Shown in pieces: positions 18,901 through 28,900 of a DNA stretch of 64,000 nt. Source of the DNA: an uncultured Bacteroides sp. GTDB taxonomy: Bacteria > Bacteroidota > Bacteroidia > Bacteroidales > Bacteroidaceae. How positions within the stretch are numbered: position 1 is the first letter of the stretch; every line of letters starts with the position of its first letter. Location of the stretch: contig NZ_OY780936.1 of assembly GCF_963675905.1 (NCBI RefSeq), positions 248,001-312,000 of the forward strand, in the 5' to 3' direction. The notes beneath the pieces are model-generated. The model did not search any database and had not been told where the DNA came from. It saw only the letters and a list, made by a program, of their open reading frames with translations. A program made the translations under genes and the position numbers.

Positions 18901-20232
18901 GTTCCGCTGATAAAAAAGATTTTTGAGAACTTTCAGCCTATGGCTCATACACGAAACATTGATTTCAAACTTAGTTGCGATGTTGAATCAATTGTTATAT
19001 ATACCGATGTTGATAAGTTAGAGAAGATTCTCTTTAACCTGTTGTCTAATGCATTTAAATATACTTCCAATGAGAAAAGCATAACGCTTTCTGTTTCCGG
19101 TGAAAAGAATGTATTGTATTTCAGTGTAAAAGATGAAGGACGAGGTATAAATACTCAGAAAATTAATCAGCTATTTGCTCGTTTTGAGACTTTAGATGAT
19201 TCCGATCCAAGTATTTCAACTGGTATAGGACTTTCTCTGGTTAAAGAACTGCTGAACTTATTGCATGGATCCATCAAGGTTGAAAGCAAACTCGGTGAAG
19301 GAAGTCTTTTTTCTGTGAAACTTCCCGGCAGTTATGAGGCTTTTAAAGATGATGCAAATGCAGAATTTATTTTGAGCGACAGTGGAAAGGGCGAAATACA
19401 AAAGGAAGAAGAGATTATTACTGACACAGTTCCCGAAGAAAGAGAAACCCGGATTCTGATTATTGAAGATAATGATGAGTTGCGCCATTTTATTTCTAAT
19501 GTTCTAAGTAAGGACTATGTAGTGCTTGAAGCGGTGAACGGCAAAGAAGGACTGGATATAACTCATGCTGAGATTCCTGATATAGTAGTAAGCGATATTA
19601 TGATGCCCGAGATGGATGGTATTGAATATCTGAAGGCTGTGAAGAATGATAGCAATATCTGTCATATTCCTGTTATTCTATTATCTGCCAAGTCGTCTTT
19701 GAACGATCAGATTCATGGATTGGAATATGGTGCCGACGATTATATGACGAAACCTTTCAGTGCTACTTATCTGAAAGCAAAAATAGATTCACTGTTGAAA
19801 CAGCGACAGTTGCTTTACGATTTTTATACATCTAATAAAACAAAAACCGCGAAAGAACCCGTTACTCTTGATAAGATAACTCCTTCAACGCCTCAGCTAA
19901 CTCATTTTGATGATGATTTTATCAAGAATATAGTTCAGAGCGTAGAAGATAATATCCAGAATCCTGACTTCAGAATTGATGATTTAGCTGATGCTATGAG
20001 AATGAGCAGAACAGTTTTTTATCGTAAAGTGAAATCTCTCATGGGTGTTTCTCCGGTAGATTTTGTTAAGAACATGCGTTTAAAGAGGGCCATCCAGTTA
20101 TTGGAGCAAGAGACTTATAATGTTTCGGAAGTTGCATATATGAGTGGCTTTACAACTCCTCAATATTTTAGCAGAGTGTTTAAGGAGGCTATGAATTGTA
20201 CTCCCAAAGAATATATGACCCGTAAAAAGTAA
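15931..20232 (+). CDS. Hybrid two-component system regulator (HTCS)
   Basis: A 1433-aa one-piece sensor and regulator of the Bacteroides glycan type. Order seen: signal peptide (1-20), periplasmic propeller repeats (about 25-770), Y_Y_Y domain (about 795-868), one membrane segment (about 871-895), HisKA with His923 in FFTDISHELRTPL, ATP-binding domain with NLLSNAFKY and the GIGLSLVKELL box, receiver domain starting near residue 1174 with Asp1222 in VSDIMMPEMDG, and an AraC-type helix-turn-helix (about 1340-1433). These proteins bind an oligosaccharide in the periplasm and then activate promoters of the cognate susC or enzyme operons. It has its own gap upstream and sits between the glucuronate operon and the GH95-GH28 pair. 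A second propeller sensor lies at the window start, so which one controls which operon is open. Confidence 0.96.
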   Translation: MRKHLLFIFLSLFSVALYGQSLLNIKHYSVQDGLSQKNIQNFIQDDNGYIWMATWNGLERFDGYMFRNFKTYPNSSVRIANHRFIKIIKTSLNNIWCLTYDNRLYLFNTHQNKFEDITSYSKNLINSISNVHVLNNGISWVIGTQKELYRIDEKKFPSSDAVQLYTNRGNLGDVIYNILQDKDGDEWILTNNGTMIVGKKKIANQMPFQFMVETSAGIYLATSKGFFARYDKISKNVLPCVPEKSISMIRGLEKLNDNKIAILQEFGVIIYDLRKKNFKPFNVPIDIRSNFFQDKSGIIWLLSNIGKAIRLDYHTGKIDLLDYPKYKELPGDIQRPFIHGDEFGTVWIKPSDGELCFYNKETRRLEQAYVTDFGVKSFTSIQVSSYFIDKHKNIWYADGNGFDNISFRQKSFDYLSNEYSKSVGRAIMEDRKKRLWIGWKRNNKGQDGIVSLYDSNNRWIGNLSKEGEISPDHSTRFYKTDVYCIYEDRGNNIWIGTREEGLFLLRPKGDKSYQITRFLPDKNDKFSISSNAIYSIIQDYRGRMWIGTYGGGINLINNIQDNGKLRFIHSGNILNNYPNHLCDRVRCLYETKDKELLIGTTGGLLSFSLNFSRPETIRFYHNICGERYSSLSNNDVMNISQTRSGKLFLTTLSGGVSLLQSKSFLSENLEFKHYNATNGQVPDLSLSTIEDLKGNIWVVSENKLLKFDARMNLLEEYSDQILMSETKPLLCSSGKLAFGSMYGVLCISPQGAHKSSYVPPIVFSHLDIYLNNASRRQDICSNEAQTLGAKERNFTITFAALDYVDSHAIKYAYRIKGLNDHWIVLGNNRSASLVNVPAGDYVFQVKSTNADGVWVDNVTSLPIHIKPTFGETVWAIILYIILAIAVLLLVGYFVMRMTNLKRRVDFEQQLTNLKLRFFTDISHELRTPLTLIASPIEEVISNEKLTEEGMENMQVAKRNTERMLRLINQILDFRKIQNEKMKVYVEQVDVVPLIKKIFENFQPMAHTRNIDFKLSCDVESIVIYTDVDKLEKILFNLLSNAFKYTSNEKSITLSVSGEKNVLYFSVKDEGRGINTQKINQLFARFETLDDSDPSISTGIGLSLVKELLNLLHGSIKVESKLGEGSLFSVKLPGSYEAFKDDANAEFILSDSGKGEIQKEEEIITDTVPEERETRILIIEDNDELRHFISNVLSKDYVVLEAVNGKEGLDITHAEIPDIVVSDIMMPEMDGIEYLKAVKNDSNICHIPVILLSAKSSLNDQIHGLEYGADDYMTKPFSATYLKAKIDSLLKQRQLLYDFYTSNKTKTAKEPVTLDKITPSTPQLTHFDDDFIKNIVQSVEDNIQNPDFRIDDLADAMRMSRTVFYRKVKSLMGVSPVDFVKNMRLKRAIQLLEQETYNVSEVAYMSGFTTPQYFSRVFKEAMNCTPKEYMTRKK

Positions 20233-20334
20233 AAAAGGTTGTTTTGTGAATTGAAAAATAGCCCGGTTACTATGTAAGGTCAGAAAAGATAAGTAAAATC
20301 ACCAATATTACAACTCGTTTTTATTGCGGAGTCA

Positions 20335-20342
20335 TATTTTTG
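20335..20342 (+). promoter_or_regulatory. Possible -7 element for the GH95-GH28 operon
   Basis: TATTTTTG matches TAnnTTTG and lies 20 bp before the chosen GH95 start, but no TTTG is found at the right upstream spacing. Its presence argues against the earlier in-frame ATG at 20324. Confidence 0.3.
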
Positions 20343-20362
20343 TGCAACTAAAAATTAATGCT

Positions 20363-22828
20363 ATGCAACTAAAAACAGCTAAGAAATTATTAGCAACTTT
20401 ATTAATTTCAGTAGGTATAGGAGGTGCTTATGCTCAGCATGCTCCTTATAAGATTTGGTATAATCATCCGGCTCAGTATTGGGAAGAAGCATTGCCTGTG
20501 GGTAATGGACGAATTGCCGGTATGGTGTATGGCGATCCGCAAAAGGAAACTATACAGATTAATGAAGAAACAGTTTCGGCTGGTTCTCCTTACCAGAATT
20601 ATAATAAAGATGCCAAGGGTGCATTACCTGAAATTCGCCGGATGATATTTTCCGGTTTATATGATAAGGCTCAGGACCTGGCAGGGGAGAAGGTTATCTC
20701 AAAAGTTGGAAACGAAATGCCTTACCAGACTGTAGGTAACCTGAATATCAATTATACGGATCATGCTAAGGTTACGAATTTCTATCGTGAACTTGATATT
20801 GATAATGCCGTATCCACCACTCGTTACAAAGTAAACGGAGTGGAATACAAACAAGAGGTATTTGCTTCTTTTGTCGATCAATTGCTCATAGTTCGGGTTA
20901 CTGCTTCCAAGCCGGGAGCTATCAGTTGCGATTTGTCTCTGAATACTCCAATGAAGAATCCAAAACGCTCAGCTTTGGATAGTCGTAAGCTCCGTTTGGA
21001 AGGGATAACTGACGGAACAAACTTCTTTCCGGGTAAGGTGCATTATTGTGCCGATTTACTGTTGAAGAATAAAGGTGGACAAGTAAACACAAGCGATTCT
21101 GTGATTCAAGTCAGAAAAGCGAATATGCTTACTCTTTATGTTTCTATGGCGACCAACTTCGTAAACTACAAAGATGTTTCGGGTAATCCATATCAACGTA
21201 ATTCTGTTTATCTGAAAAATGCATCGAAAGATTATGAGAAGGCAAAGGCTGCTCATATAGCTGCTTATAAGAAGCAATTCAACCGTGTTGAACTATCTCT
21301 TGGAGAAACCGAACAGATGAACAAACCAATGGATGTTCGTATCAAAGAGTTTGCCACTTCATACGATCCTCATTTAATATCGCTTTATTTTCAGTTCGGA
21401 CGTTACTTGTTGATCTCATGTTCTCAGCCGGGATGCCAGCCTGCCAACCTGCAGGGTAAATGGAATGGTAAAGTGAAACCGGCATGGAATTGCAACTATA
21501 CAACCAACATTAATACAGAGATGAATTACTGGCCGGCAGAGCTGACCAATCTGAAAGAAACCCACGAACCTCTTTTGCAGATGGTTAAGGAATTATCAGA
21601 AAATGGTCGTGAGGCTGCCCGTGAAATGTATGGTTGCAGAGGGTGGGTGTTGCATCACAATACTGACCTTTGGCGCATGAATGGTGCTGTAGATTATGCT
21701 TACTGTGGTCTGTGGCCGGTTGGCGCTGCATGGATGTGTCAGCATTTATGGGATCGCTATCTTTATTCTGGCGATAAGGAATACCTAAAGAAGGTATATC
21801 CTCTAATGAAGAGCGCTTCTGAGTTCTTTGTAGATTTCCTTGTTAAAGATCCTAATACCGGCTATTTAGTGGTTACTCCTTCAAACTCACCGGAGAACGG
21901 ACCTAAAATTAAAGATTCAAAAGGACATCTTTTTGCCGGAATAACAATGGATAATCAGTTGGTAACCGACTTGTTCTCTAACACAGCTGAGGCTGCACAG
22001 ATATTAAGCATGGATAAATCATTCTGTGACACAATCACTACTATGCGTCGCAAATTGCCTCCAATGCAGGTAGGACAACACGGTCAGTTACAGGAATGGT
22101 TTCAGGACTGGGATAATCCGGAAGATCATCACCGCCATATATCTCATCTTTGGGGATTGTATCCGGGATATCAGATTTCTCCATATAGAACTCCGGTTTT
22201 GTTTGAAGCTGCAAAGAATACATTGATTCAACGTGGCGACCCGTCAACCGGATGGTCTATGGGGTGGAAAGTTTGTTTCTGGGCTCGTATGCTGGATGGA
22301 GATCATGCCTATAAATTGATTAAAAACCAGCTTACTTATGTAAGTCCTGAAGTGCAGAAAGGTCAGGGAGGAGGAACCTATCCAAACCTGTTCGATGCTC
22401 ATCCACCTTTCCAGATTGATGGTAACTTCGGATGTACTGCCGGTATTGCGGAAATGCTTGTACAGAGTCATGATGGTGCGGTTCAATTATTGCCATCGTT
22501 ACCGGGTGAATGGAAGAAAGGAACCATCCGTGGATTAAGAACTCGTGGAGGATTTGAAATACTTGAAATGAAGTGGGCAGACGGTAAACTTGTTTCGGCT
22601 AAAGTAAAATCGACTATCGGAGGAAATCTTCGTATACGTTCTTATGTGCATTTAGCAGGCTTGCAGGAAGCTAAGGGTGAAAATAGTAATCTTCTGTTTA
22701 AAACACAGGAAGTGCTTCGTCCGATGATTAGCGAACGTGCTCCTTTAAAGGGTACACAACTTACTCCTTCTTACGAGTATGATGTTCAAACACAACCGGA
22801 ACAGATTGTAGAATTAATAGCAAAATAG
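20363..22828 (+). CDS. GH95 alpha-L-fucosidase/alpha-L-galactosidase
   Basis: The ATG at 20363 begins a good signal peptide (about residues 1-26, ending AYAQH) and is preferred over the in-frame ATG at 20324; 821 aa. The N-terminal beta-sandwich has the GH95 opening YNHPAQYWEEALPVGNGRIAGMVYG. The helical catalytic barrel shows WNCNYTTNINTEMNYW with the two family Asn residues, the LQEW acid and HRHISHLWGLYPG, followed by QIDGNFG. GH95 enzymes invert alpha-1,2-linked L-fucose, and some members in Bacteroides xylan loci instead remove alpha-L-galactose; the latter would fit this locus. It is 10 bases before GH28 and they form an operon. The family is certain, sugar specificity is not. Confidence 0.93.
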   Translation: MQLKTAKKLLATLLISVGIGGAYAQHAPYKIWYNHPAQYWEEALPVGNGRIAGMVYGDPQKETIQINEETVSAGSPYQNYNKDAKGALPEIRRMIFSGLYDKAQDLAGEKVISKVGNEMPYQTVGNLNINYTDHAKVTNFYRELDIDNAVSTTRYKVNGVEYKQEVFASFVDQLLIVRVTASKPGAISCDLSLNTPMKNPKRSALDSRKLRLEGITDGTNFFPGKVHYCADLLLKNKGGQVNTSDSVIQVRKANMLTLYVSMATNFVNYKDVSGNPYQRNSVYLKNASKDYEKAKAAHIAAYKKQFNRVELSLGETEQMNKPMDVRIKEFATSYDPHLISLYFQFGRYLLISCSQPGCQPANLQGKWNGKVKPAWNCNYTTNINTEMNYWPAELTNLKETHEPLLQMVKELSENGREAAREMYGCRGWVLHHNTDLWRMNGAVDYAYCGLWPVGAAWMCQHLWDRYLYSGDKEYLKKVYPLMKSASEFFVDFLVKDPNTGYLVVTPSNSPENGPKIKDSKGHLFAGITMDNQLVTDLFSNTAEAAQILSMDKSFCDTITTMRRKLPPMQVGQHGQLQEWFQDWDNPEDHHRHISHLWGLYPGYQISPYRTPVLFEAAKNTLIQRGDPSTGWSMGWKVCFWARMLDGDHAYKLIKNQLTYVSPEVQKGQGGGTYPNLFDAHPPFQIDGNFGCTAGIAEMLVQSHDGAVQLLPSLPGEWKKGTIRGLRTRGGFEILEMKWADGKLVSAKVKSTIGGNLRIRSYVHLAGLQEAKGENSNLLFKTQEVLRPMISERAPLKGTQLTPSYEYDVQTQPEQIVELIAK

Positions 22829-22838
22829 GGTATCAGGT

Positions 22839-24215
22839 ATGAAAAGGTTTTTATATTGTTTTTTGCTGATTATCTTTATAACAGCACATGGGGAAGCAAA
22901 AGTTAATCAGTGGGATAAAATGAAGGAGGTATACGAAAATATACCTCTTCCAACTTTTCCTGATAAAACTTATCTTATTACCGATTATTATAACGGAACA
23001 GATTCTTTATATACAAGCGCCATTAACAAGGCGATATCGGTTTGTTCTGCTCAGGGGGGAGGAGTTGTAGTTATTCCGGATGGAGTGTATAAAACAGCTC
23101 CCATCAGAATGAAATCGAATGTGAATCTGCATCTGTCAGATAAAACAGTTCTGAGGTTTACTACCGATTATAATCTTTTTGATACGGTATTAACACGCAT
23201 AGAAGGTATCGACTGTTATAACATATCTCCGTTGATTTATGCTTATGGTGAAACCAATATGGCTATTACCGGTAATGGTGTAATGGACGGAATGGCTACT
23301 GAAGCGAACTGGTTTAGTAAAGAACGAATCAGTGGAGTTGTTCTTGATAATGGAAAGAAAGTAGCCGAGAAGACCGTGCTTTATGAAATGAAAGAAGATT
23401 CTGTTCCTTTTGAGAAACGTGTATTCAAAGGAAAGACTGGTATGCGTCCTCAGTTTATAAATCTCTATAAGTGTAAGAATGTTCTTTTAGAAGGATTTAC
23501 GTTGAATCGTTCTCCATTCTGGCTGATTCATCCATTGCTTTCAGAGAATATCACAGTCAGAAAGGTGAAAATGCAAAGTCACGGTTATAATAACGATGGC
23601 TGCGATCCTGAATCGTGCAAAAACATTCTGATTGAAGATTGCGATTTTGATACGGGAGACGATTGTATAGCGATTAAATCGGGACGTGATGAAGACGGAC
23701 GTTACTGGAATATTCCCAGCGAAAATATTATTGTGCGTAACTGCAGAATGAAGGATGGACATGCCGGAGTAGCCATGGGTAGTGAAATTACCGGAGGATG
23801 CTATAATGTGTGGGTGGAAAATTGCCTGATGGATAGTCCTAATCTGAGCCGTATCATTCGTATAAAATCAAATGCCATTCGTGGAGGCGAGGTGAAGAAT
23901 GTGTATGTAAGAAACATCACCGTTGGTCAGTGCGACGAATCCATACTAGGAATGGAAATGAAATACTGGCATGTGGACGATGGTCCGTATCCTCCCTATT
24001 TTCATAACATCTATTTAGAGAATATAAAGAGCAACAAGAGTCGTTATTTATTGCATCTGGATGGGTTTGCCAATAAGATTCAGGCTCGTGATATCTTTAT
24101 TAAGAATTGCGACTTTCAGGGGATTACAGTTCCCGAAATCAATGCCGTGACGGGAGTCTCAAACATTCATTTTGAGAATGTAAAAGTGAACGGAAAAGAT
24201 TATAAAGGTATGTAG
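22839..24215 (+). CDS. GH28 polygalacturonase-like hydrolase
   Basis: 458 aa with a signal peptide (about residues 1-20). The right-handed beta-helix family motifs are present: NNDGCDPESC, GDDCIAIKSG with paired Asp residues, GHAGVAMGSE in place of the more usual GHGxSxGS, and the substrate-binding RIKSN. GH28 enzymes hydrolyse alpha-linked galacturonic acid by inversion, either in homogalacturonan or in rhamnogalacturonan. It follows GH95 by 10 bases. A pectinase in a glucuronoxylan locus is not expected, so it may act on a galacturonate-bearing branch or serve a linked pectin fragment. The domain call is firm; endo or exo action cannot be told. Confidence 0.92.
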   Translation: MKRFLYCFLLIIFITAHGEAKVNQWDKMKEVYENIPLPTFPDKTYLITDYYNGTDSLYTSAINKAISVCSAQGGGVVVIPDGVYKTAPIRMKSNVNLHLSDKTVLRFTTDYNLFDTVLTRIEGIDCYNISPLIYAYGETNMAITGNGVMDGMATEANWFSKERISGVVLDNGKKVAEKTVLYEMKEDSVPFEKRVFKGKTGMRPQFINLYKCKNVLLEGFTLNRSPFWLIHPLLSENITVRKVKMQSHGYNNDGCDPESCKNILIEDCDFDTGDDCIAIKSGRDEDGRYWNIPSENIIVRNCRMKDGHAGVAMGSEITGGCYNVWVENCLMDSPNLSRIIRIKSNAIRGGEVKNVYVRNITVGQCDESILGMEMKYWHVDDGPYPPYFHNIYLENIKSNKSRYLLHLDGFANKIQARDIFIKNCDFQGITVPEINAVTGVSNIHFENVKVNGKDYKGM

Positions 24216-24241
24216 AGAAAATCAATAAGGTTATATTTTTA

Positions 24242-24295
24242 TTTATTGGCCAATAATGTCTTGCCCATTCACCAATAAATTTGGATTATTGGGCA
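24242..24295 (+). terminator. Overlapping inverted repeats after GH28
   Basis: TTTATTGG (24242-24249) can pair with CCAATAAA (24272-24279), and TGCCCA (24262-24267) can pair with TGGGCA (24290-24295). The two hairpins overlap and exclude each other. The set may end the GH95-GH28 transcript; it also overlaps the -33 box of the next promoter. There is only a weak T run. Confidence 0.4.
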
Positions 24296-24312
24296 TGTAT
24301 TTTATACATTTG
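24280..24312 (+). promoter_or_regulatory. Promoter of the acetyl-xylan esterase gene
   Basis: TTTG (24280-24283), a 21-bp spacer and TACATTTG (24305-24312) are an exact match to the Bacteroides promoter. The start would be near 24319, about 30 nt before the ATG at 24350, so the esterase can be expressed apart from GH95-GH28. Confidence 0.72.
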
Positions 24313-24349
24313 TACGTAATACGCACATACTATTAATATCAAAATATCA

Positions 24350-25666
24350 ATGAAAAAACTATTTACTTGTATCACAGTGCTTTTCTGTCTGTTGGCTGTG
24401 CCTGCATTGGCAGAAAACTATCCTTATCAGAATAACGTGCTTTGGGTTACCACTCCCAATCATGCCGACTGGCTTTATAAAACGGGTGAGAAGGCTACTG
24501 TTACTGTGGCCGTTTACGAATATGGCATTCTACAAGATGGCTTACAGGTTTCTTACAGTATCGGTCAGGATGAGCTTGATCCCGATGCCAAAGGTACAGT
24601 TACTCTGAAAGGTGGTAAGGCTGAAATTGCTCTGGGAACAATGAAAAATCCCGGTTTCCGCGATTGCCAGATGAGTGTAAAGCTGAAAGGCCGTACATTT
24701 AATCATCATATCAAGGTGGGATTCTCTCCTGAAAAACTGGAACCATACACACAGATGCCTAAGGATTTCAAGGAATTCTGGAAAACAGCTCTCGACGGAC
24801 AGACTAAATGCCCAATGAATCCTGAGGTAAAGTACGTCAGCGAATTCTCTTCCGATAAAGTGGACTGCTATCTTGTGAAATTACAATGCTACAAACCTGG
24901 ACAATTTATTTACGGCTATCTTACTAAACCGAAAAATGCAGGTAAGTATCCTGTTGTGGTATGTCCTCCGGGAGCAGGTGTAAAGCACATGGACCCAACT
25001 AAAACATTGTTCTATGCCGAGTCTGGCTGTATTCGTTTCGATATGGAGATACATGGCATCGACCCTTCTTTGAGCGCTGAAGTTTATAAGGATATTACAC
25101 GTGCCTTTGGCGATCATCATCCCAATGGTTATCTGGCTAATGGCATCAACGATCGCGATACATATTACATGAAAAAGGTCTACCTGGCATGTGTTCGTGC
25201 GGTTGATTATCTCTGCTCTCAGCCTGAATGGGATGGTAAGAATGTAATTGCTCAGGGAGGTAGTCAGGGTGGAGCACTCTCTCTGATTGTTACCGCACTC
25301 GATCCTCGCATCACTTTGTGCGTAGCCAATCACCCCGCTTTAGCCGATATGGCAGCTTATGCCGAAAAAGGTCGTACCGGTGGATATCCACACTTTGTCC
25401 GCAAATACCAAGGCATTGAACTTACTCCCGAGGTAATAAAAACGCTTTCTTACTATGACGTGGTTAATTTTGCCCGTTGCATTAAGGTTCCTGTGTTTAT
25501 GACATGGGGTTATAACGACAACGTTTGTCCTCCTACAACCAGCTATAGTGTTTATAATGTACTCTCTTGTCCGAAGGAAGCATTACTTACTCCGGTCAAC
25601 GAACATTGGGTCTCCACAGAAACCCGCTACGACCAGTTGGACTGGATTAAGAAGCATTTGAAATAA
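24350..25666 (+). CDS. CE7 acetyl-xylan esterase
   Basis: 438 aa with a signal peptide (about residues 1-21). An N-terminal beta-sandwich (about 25-130) precedes an alpha/beta-hydrolase of the acetyl-xylan esterase / cephalosporin deacetylase type. The catalytic triad is visible: Ser305 in GGSQGG, Asp390 in GYNDNVCPPT and His419 in NEHW. The VVCPPGAGV oxyanion region is also present. It removes acetyl groups from xylose units so that GH3 and GH67 can act. It is the last gene of the xylan locus and has its own promoter. The extra N-terminal domain makes it longer than the ~320-aa cytoplasmic members. A different acetylated sugar substrate is possible. Confidence 0.9.
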   Translation: MKKLFTCITVLFCLLAVPALAENYPYQNNVLWVTTPNHADWLYKTGEKATVTVAVYEYGILQDGLQVSYSIGQDELDPDAKGTVTLKGGKAEIALGTMKNPGFRDCQMSVKLKGRTFNHHIKVGFSPEKLEPYTQMPKDFKEFWKTALDGQTKCPMNPEVKYVSEFSSDKVDCYLVKLQCYKPGQFIYGYLTKPKNAGKYPVVVCPPGAGVKHMDPTKTLFYAESGCIRFDMEIHGIDPSLSAEVYKDITRAFGDHHPNGYLANGINDRDTYYMKKVYLACVRAVDYLCSQPEWDGKNVIAQGGSQGGALSLIVTALDPRITLCVANHPALADMAAYAEKGRTGGYPHFVRKYQGIELTPEVIKTLSYYDVVNFARCIKVPVFMTWGYNDNVCPPTTSYSVYNVLSCPKEALLTPVNEHWVSTETRYDQLDWIKKHLK

Positions 25667-25759
25667 GCATCCCGAAAGCAGCTTCTTATGTAGCTTCGTG
25701 TATTTTTATCCCTAAGATATAAAATATATTTGCAGAGTTGGTAATGTTAGTTGATATAA

Positions 25760-25808
25760 AAAGCAAGCTATTTCAAAACTTATTTTTAGTTTTGAAATAG
25801 CTTGCTTT
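25760..25808. terminator. Bidirectional terminator, 21-bp perfect stem
   Basis: Bases 25760-25780 are exactly complementary to 25788-25808 with a 7-nt loop (25781-25787). A-rich and T-rich flanks let it work on both strands, between the esterase gene (+) and the converging protease gene (-). Confidence 0.9.
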
Positions 25809-25933
25809 AATTTATCTTTTAATCTCTCTTTTAGTTATTATTGAGCATCATAAATCTGATGATAAAAATAACCGTAAAGAAACTATTCCATGAAAGAGAG
25901 TTGCATCATTGCTTTTGCTGTTTTTAATCAGCA

Positions 25934-28900
25934 TTATTTTTTCATCAATTCTTTCACAGCAGCTTCAATTTGCTGATCACGGCCGGAAGACATAATATCA
26001 GGGCTATTGGTAACTTTAATGTCCGGTTCCATCTGATTGTTTTCACAGAACTTGCCATCAGGAGTACGCCATCCGCCCATTGGAATGCCGAAGTAAATAG
26101 TAGGATCAATCTGAGTTTCCCACCATACAAAAGTTCCGGTTCCCGGTACAGGCATACCCAATGTTTTGCCAACTCCTTTCAGCTTGTAAGCTACAGGGAA
26201 GAGGTGTGCATCAGAGTAATTGCTTTCTCCCATCAAAACAATGGATGGTTTTTTCCATTTATTCTGTGGCTCGGAACCAACATACTGGCCATGAGGTATA
26301 ATGTCGCAATAGTTTTTGCCATTCAGGAAATCGGAAAGTTGTTCATGAATATTGCCACCACCATTAAAACGGGTATCAATGATCAAAGCCTGCTTTCCTA
26401 TATTTCGTCCAAGAGCCTCTTCAACAACAGTACGCATACTTTCATCATCCATTGAACGCACGTGAATATAGCCTACTTTACCATTCGAAAGTTCTTCAAC
26501 CTCATTACGACGGTTTTTTACCCAACGCTTATAAAGCAATTCACCTTCCTCACCAGATGAGATAGGTTTCACACTTTCTTCCCATCGTTTGTTTGTTGAC
26601 GGATTGTAAACAGATAAAAGAATCAGTTTGTCCACCTTTCGGTTAAGTAACTGATAGAAATCGATAGAATCGGTTGACTGTCCGTCAATTTTTTCAATGA
26701 TAGTACCTGCTATAACCTTTGATACAGCTTTGTCAAGTGGACCTTGTTCAATAACCTCTGCTATACGAAGTCCTTTACCGGTGTAACCATAATCGAAGAA
26801 CACACCAAGTGAAGCAGTCTGATCCGTTAGCGACTGGTAATTTCTATATCCACTACCGGTATGCGAAGCATTCAATTCACCAAGCATTTCGCTCAACATC
26901 TCAGAGAAATCATAGTTGTTGGTTAAGTAAGGAAGAAATCTTTTATACTCTTTATAATAAAAGTCCCAATCCACTCCGTGAAGACTTTCAACATAAAATT
27001 TCTCTTTCAGCTGTCTCCATGCATGATCAAAAATATAATTGTTCTCAGCAGTCTTGTTTAGCATCATCTCACCGTTAGTTTTCAGTGTTTCCGATTTGCC
27101 CGACTCTGTATTAACCTTCATAGCTTTGCCATCTGCCAGCAGGAAGATGAATTTACCATCGGTAGAAAGCTCCATTGAAGGATTTCTTACTCCAAGTTTT
27201 GCCAGTATTTTAGTCTCTTTGGTTCTTAATTCAGTAACCCAAAGATCGTTTCCTTTTTCAAAAGAAGTGAGATAGAAAAGCTTCTCTCCATCCTTTGAAA
27301 GAATCCAGTCATTAGCAGATGATGTATGAGTGGTAATCTTCTTCTTACGCTCAGTAAGATTTACCCAGTCAATCTCAATTTCCTTTTTCAGAGAATCTTT
27401 TTTCTCTTTTTCCTTATCTTTATCTTTCTTCTTGTCTTTATCCTCTTGTTCTCTCAGCAAAGCAAATTCTTCTTTTGAAAGATTAGAACGATCGAACGCT
27501 TCTTTAGAGAAAAACATGGCATAAACATCACCGCTAATAGGATTGCCACCCTGCTGAAAAGCACCATCCCGGGTAGATGCCCATATCATTGCTTTTCCAT
27601 CCATAACCCATTTAGGAGTAAAGCTGTAATATCCGCTTAGAGTAAGGTCCTGAATCTGACCTTTACCATCAGAGGCAACCAATCCAATTGCAGGATGCAT
27701 TACACGTTCAGGATAACCAAACTGTACCAGGAACCATTTTCCGTCGGGCGACCATTTGTAATACTGATCACCATCAGCATACGAATAGTTCTTATCGGCA
27801 GTCATAATGGTACGAGTCTTCTTCGATTTCAGATTAATAACCTTCAGTACAACACGGTTTTCCAGATAAGCAACCTCTTTACCATCGGGCGAGAATTCCG
27901 GTTGAAACTCTTCTGCGTCAGTAGTAATTACAGGCTCTTCCTTCAGAGTAGTCGATACATAGAAGTAAGGTTCCTCTTTTCGTGCAATGGTTGTTGTGTA
28001 TATATTCCAGCTGTTATCTTTCTCGGCAGCATACACCAGTGAACGTCCATCAGGGCTGAAGCTAACACTTCTTTCCTGCCAGGGAGTGTTGGTAATGCGT
28101 TTGGTAATACCTCCTTCAATGCTCGATACAAATATTTCACCTCTAAACACATAAACAAACTCTTTACCGTTTGGCGATAGTCTGGCTTCAGTAAAGTTGC
28201 TGTTAACCTGCATGTTTTTCTCAATAGGAGTACGACCATCATTAGCAATTGTAATATTTACTTTCTGTGGTTCACTACCAGGTTTTAGTGTATAAATCTC
28301 ACCATTATAGCTAAAACAAAGCGTATTATTTGCAGAACTGGTAAGGAATCTCACAGGATGATTGCTCAGATGAGTCAGTGCCTGATTGCTGGAAGGATTA
28401 CTAAGAGAGCTCTTAAACACGTTGAATGATCCGTTTTGTTCGCTCAGATAATAAAAATCATTATTATTAGAATCGAATACAGGATTCCGGTCTTCACCGT
28501 TGAACTGAGTCAGCTTTGTGAATTGCTTGTTGCTATAATCATAAGACCATATATCGTGCGCTATAGATGAAGTATGATGCTTCCTCCAAAGATTCTCATA
28601 ACCTTTTACATCATCAAAGATCAGTTTGTTGCCAGTTGAAGTAATAGTGGCATTAAGGGCAGGAGTAGTAAGAACCTGAGAAACTTTTCCTCCTGCAACA
28701 GGAACGCTGTAAAGTTCATTAATCAATGAAATAGGGAACTGTGCATTTGTTACGAGATCCTGTCTGTAAGCACTAAATAATACATCCATATTGTCGGCAG
28801 TAAAAGTGGTAGGCACTTCGTTTCCTGAATGGAACGTGAGTCGTTTGGCCTCACCGCCGGTAGCTGGCATAACATAAACATCGAAATTGCCGTAGCGGTC

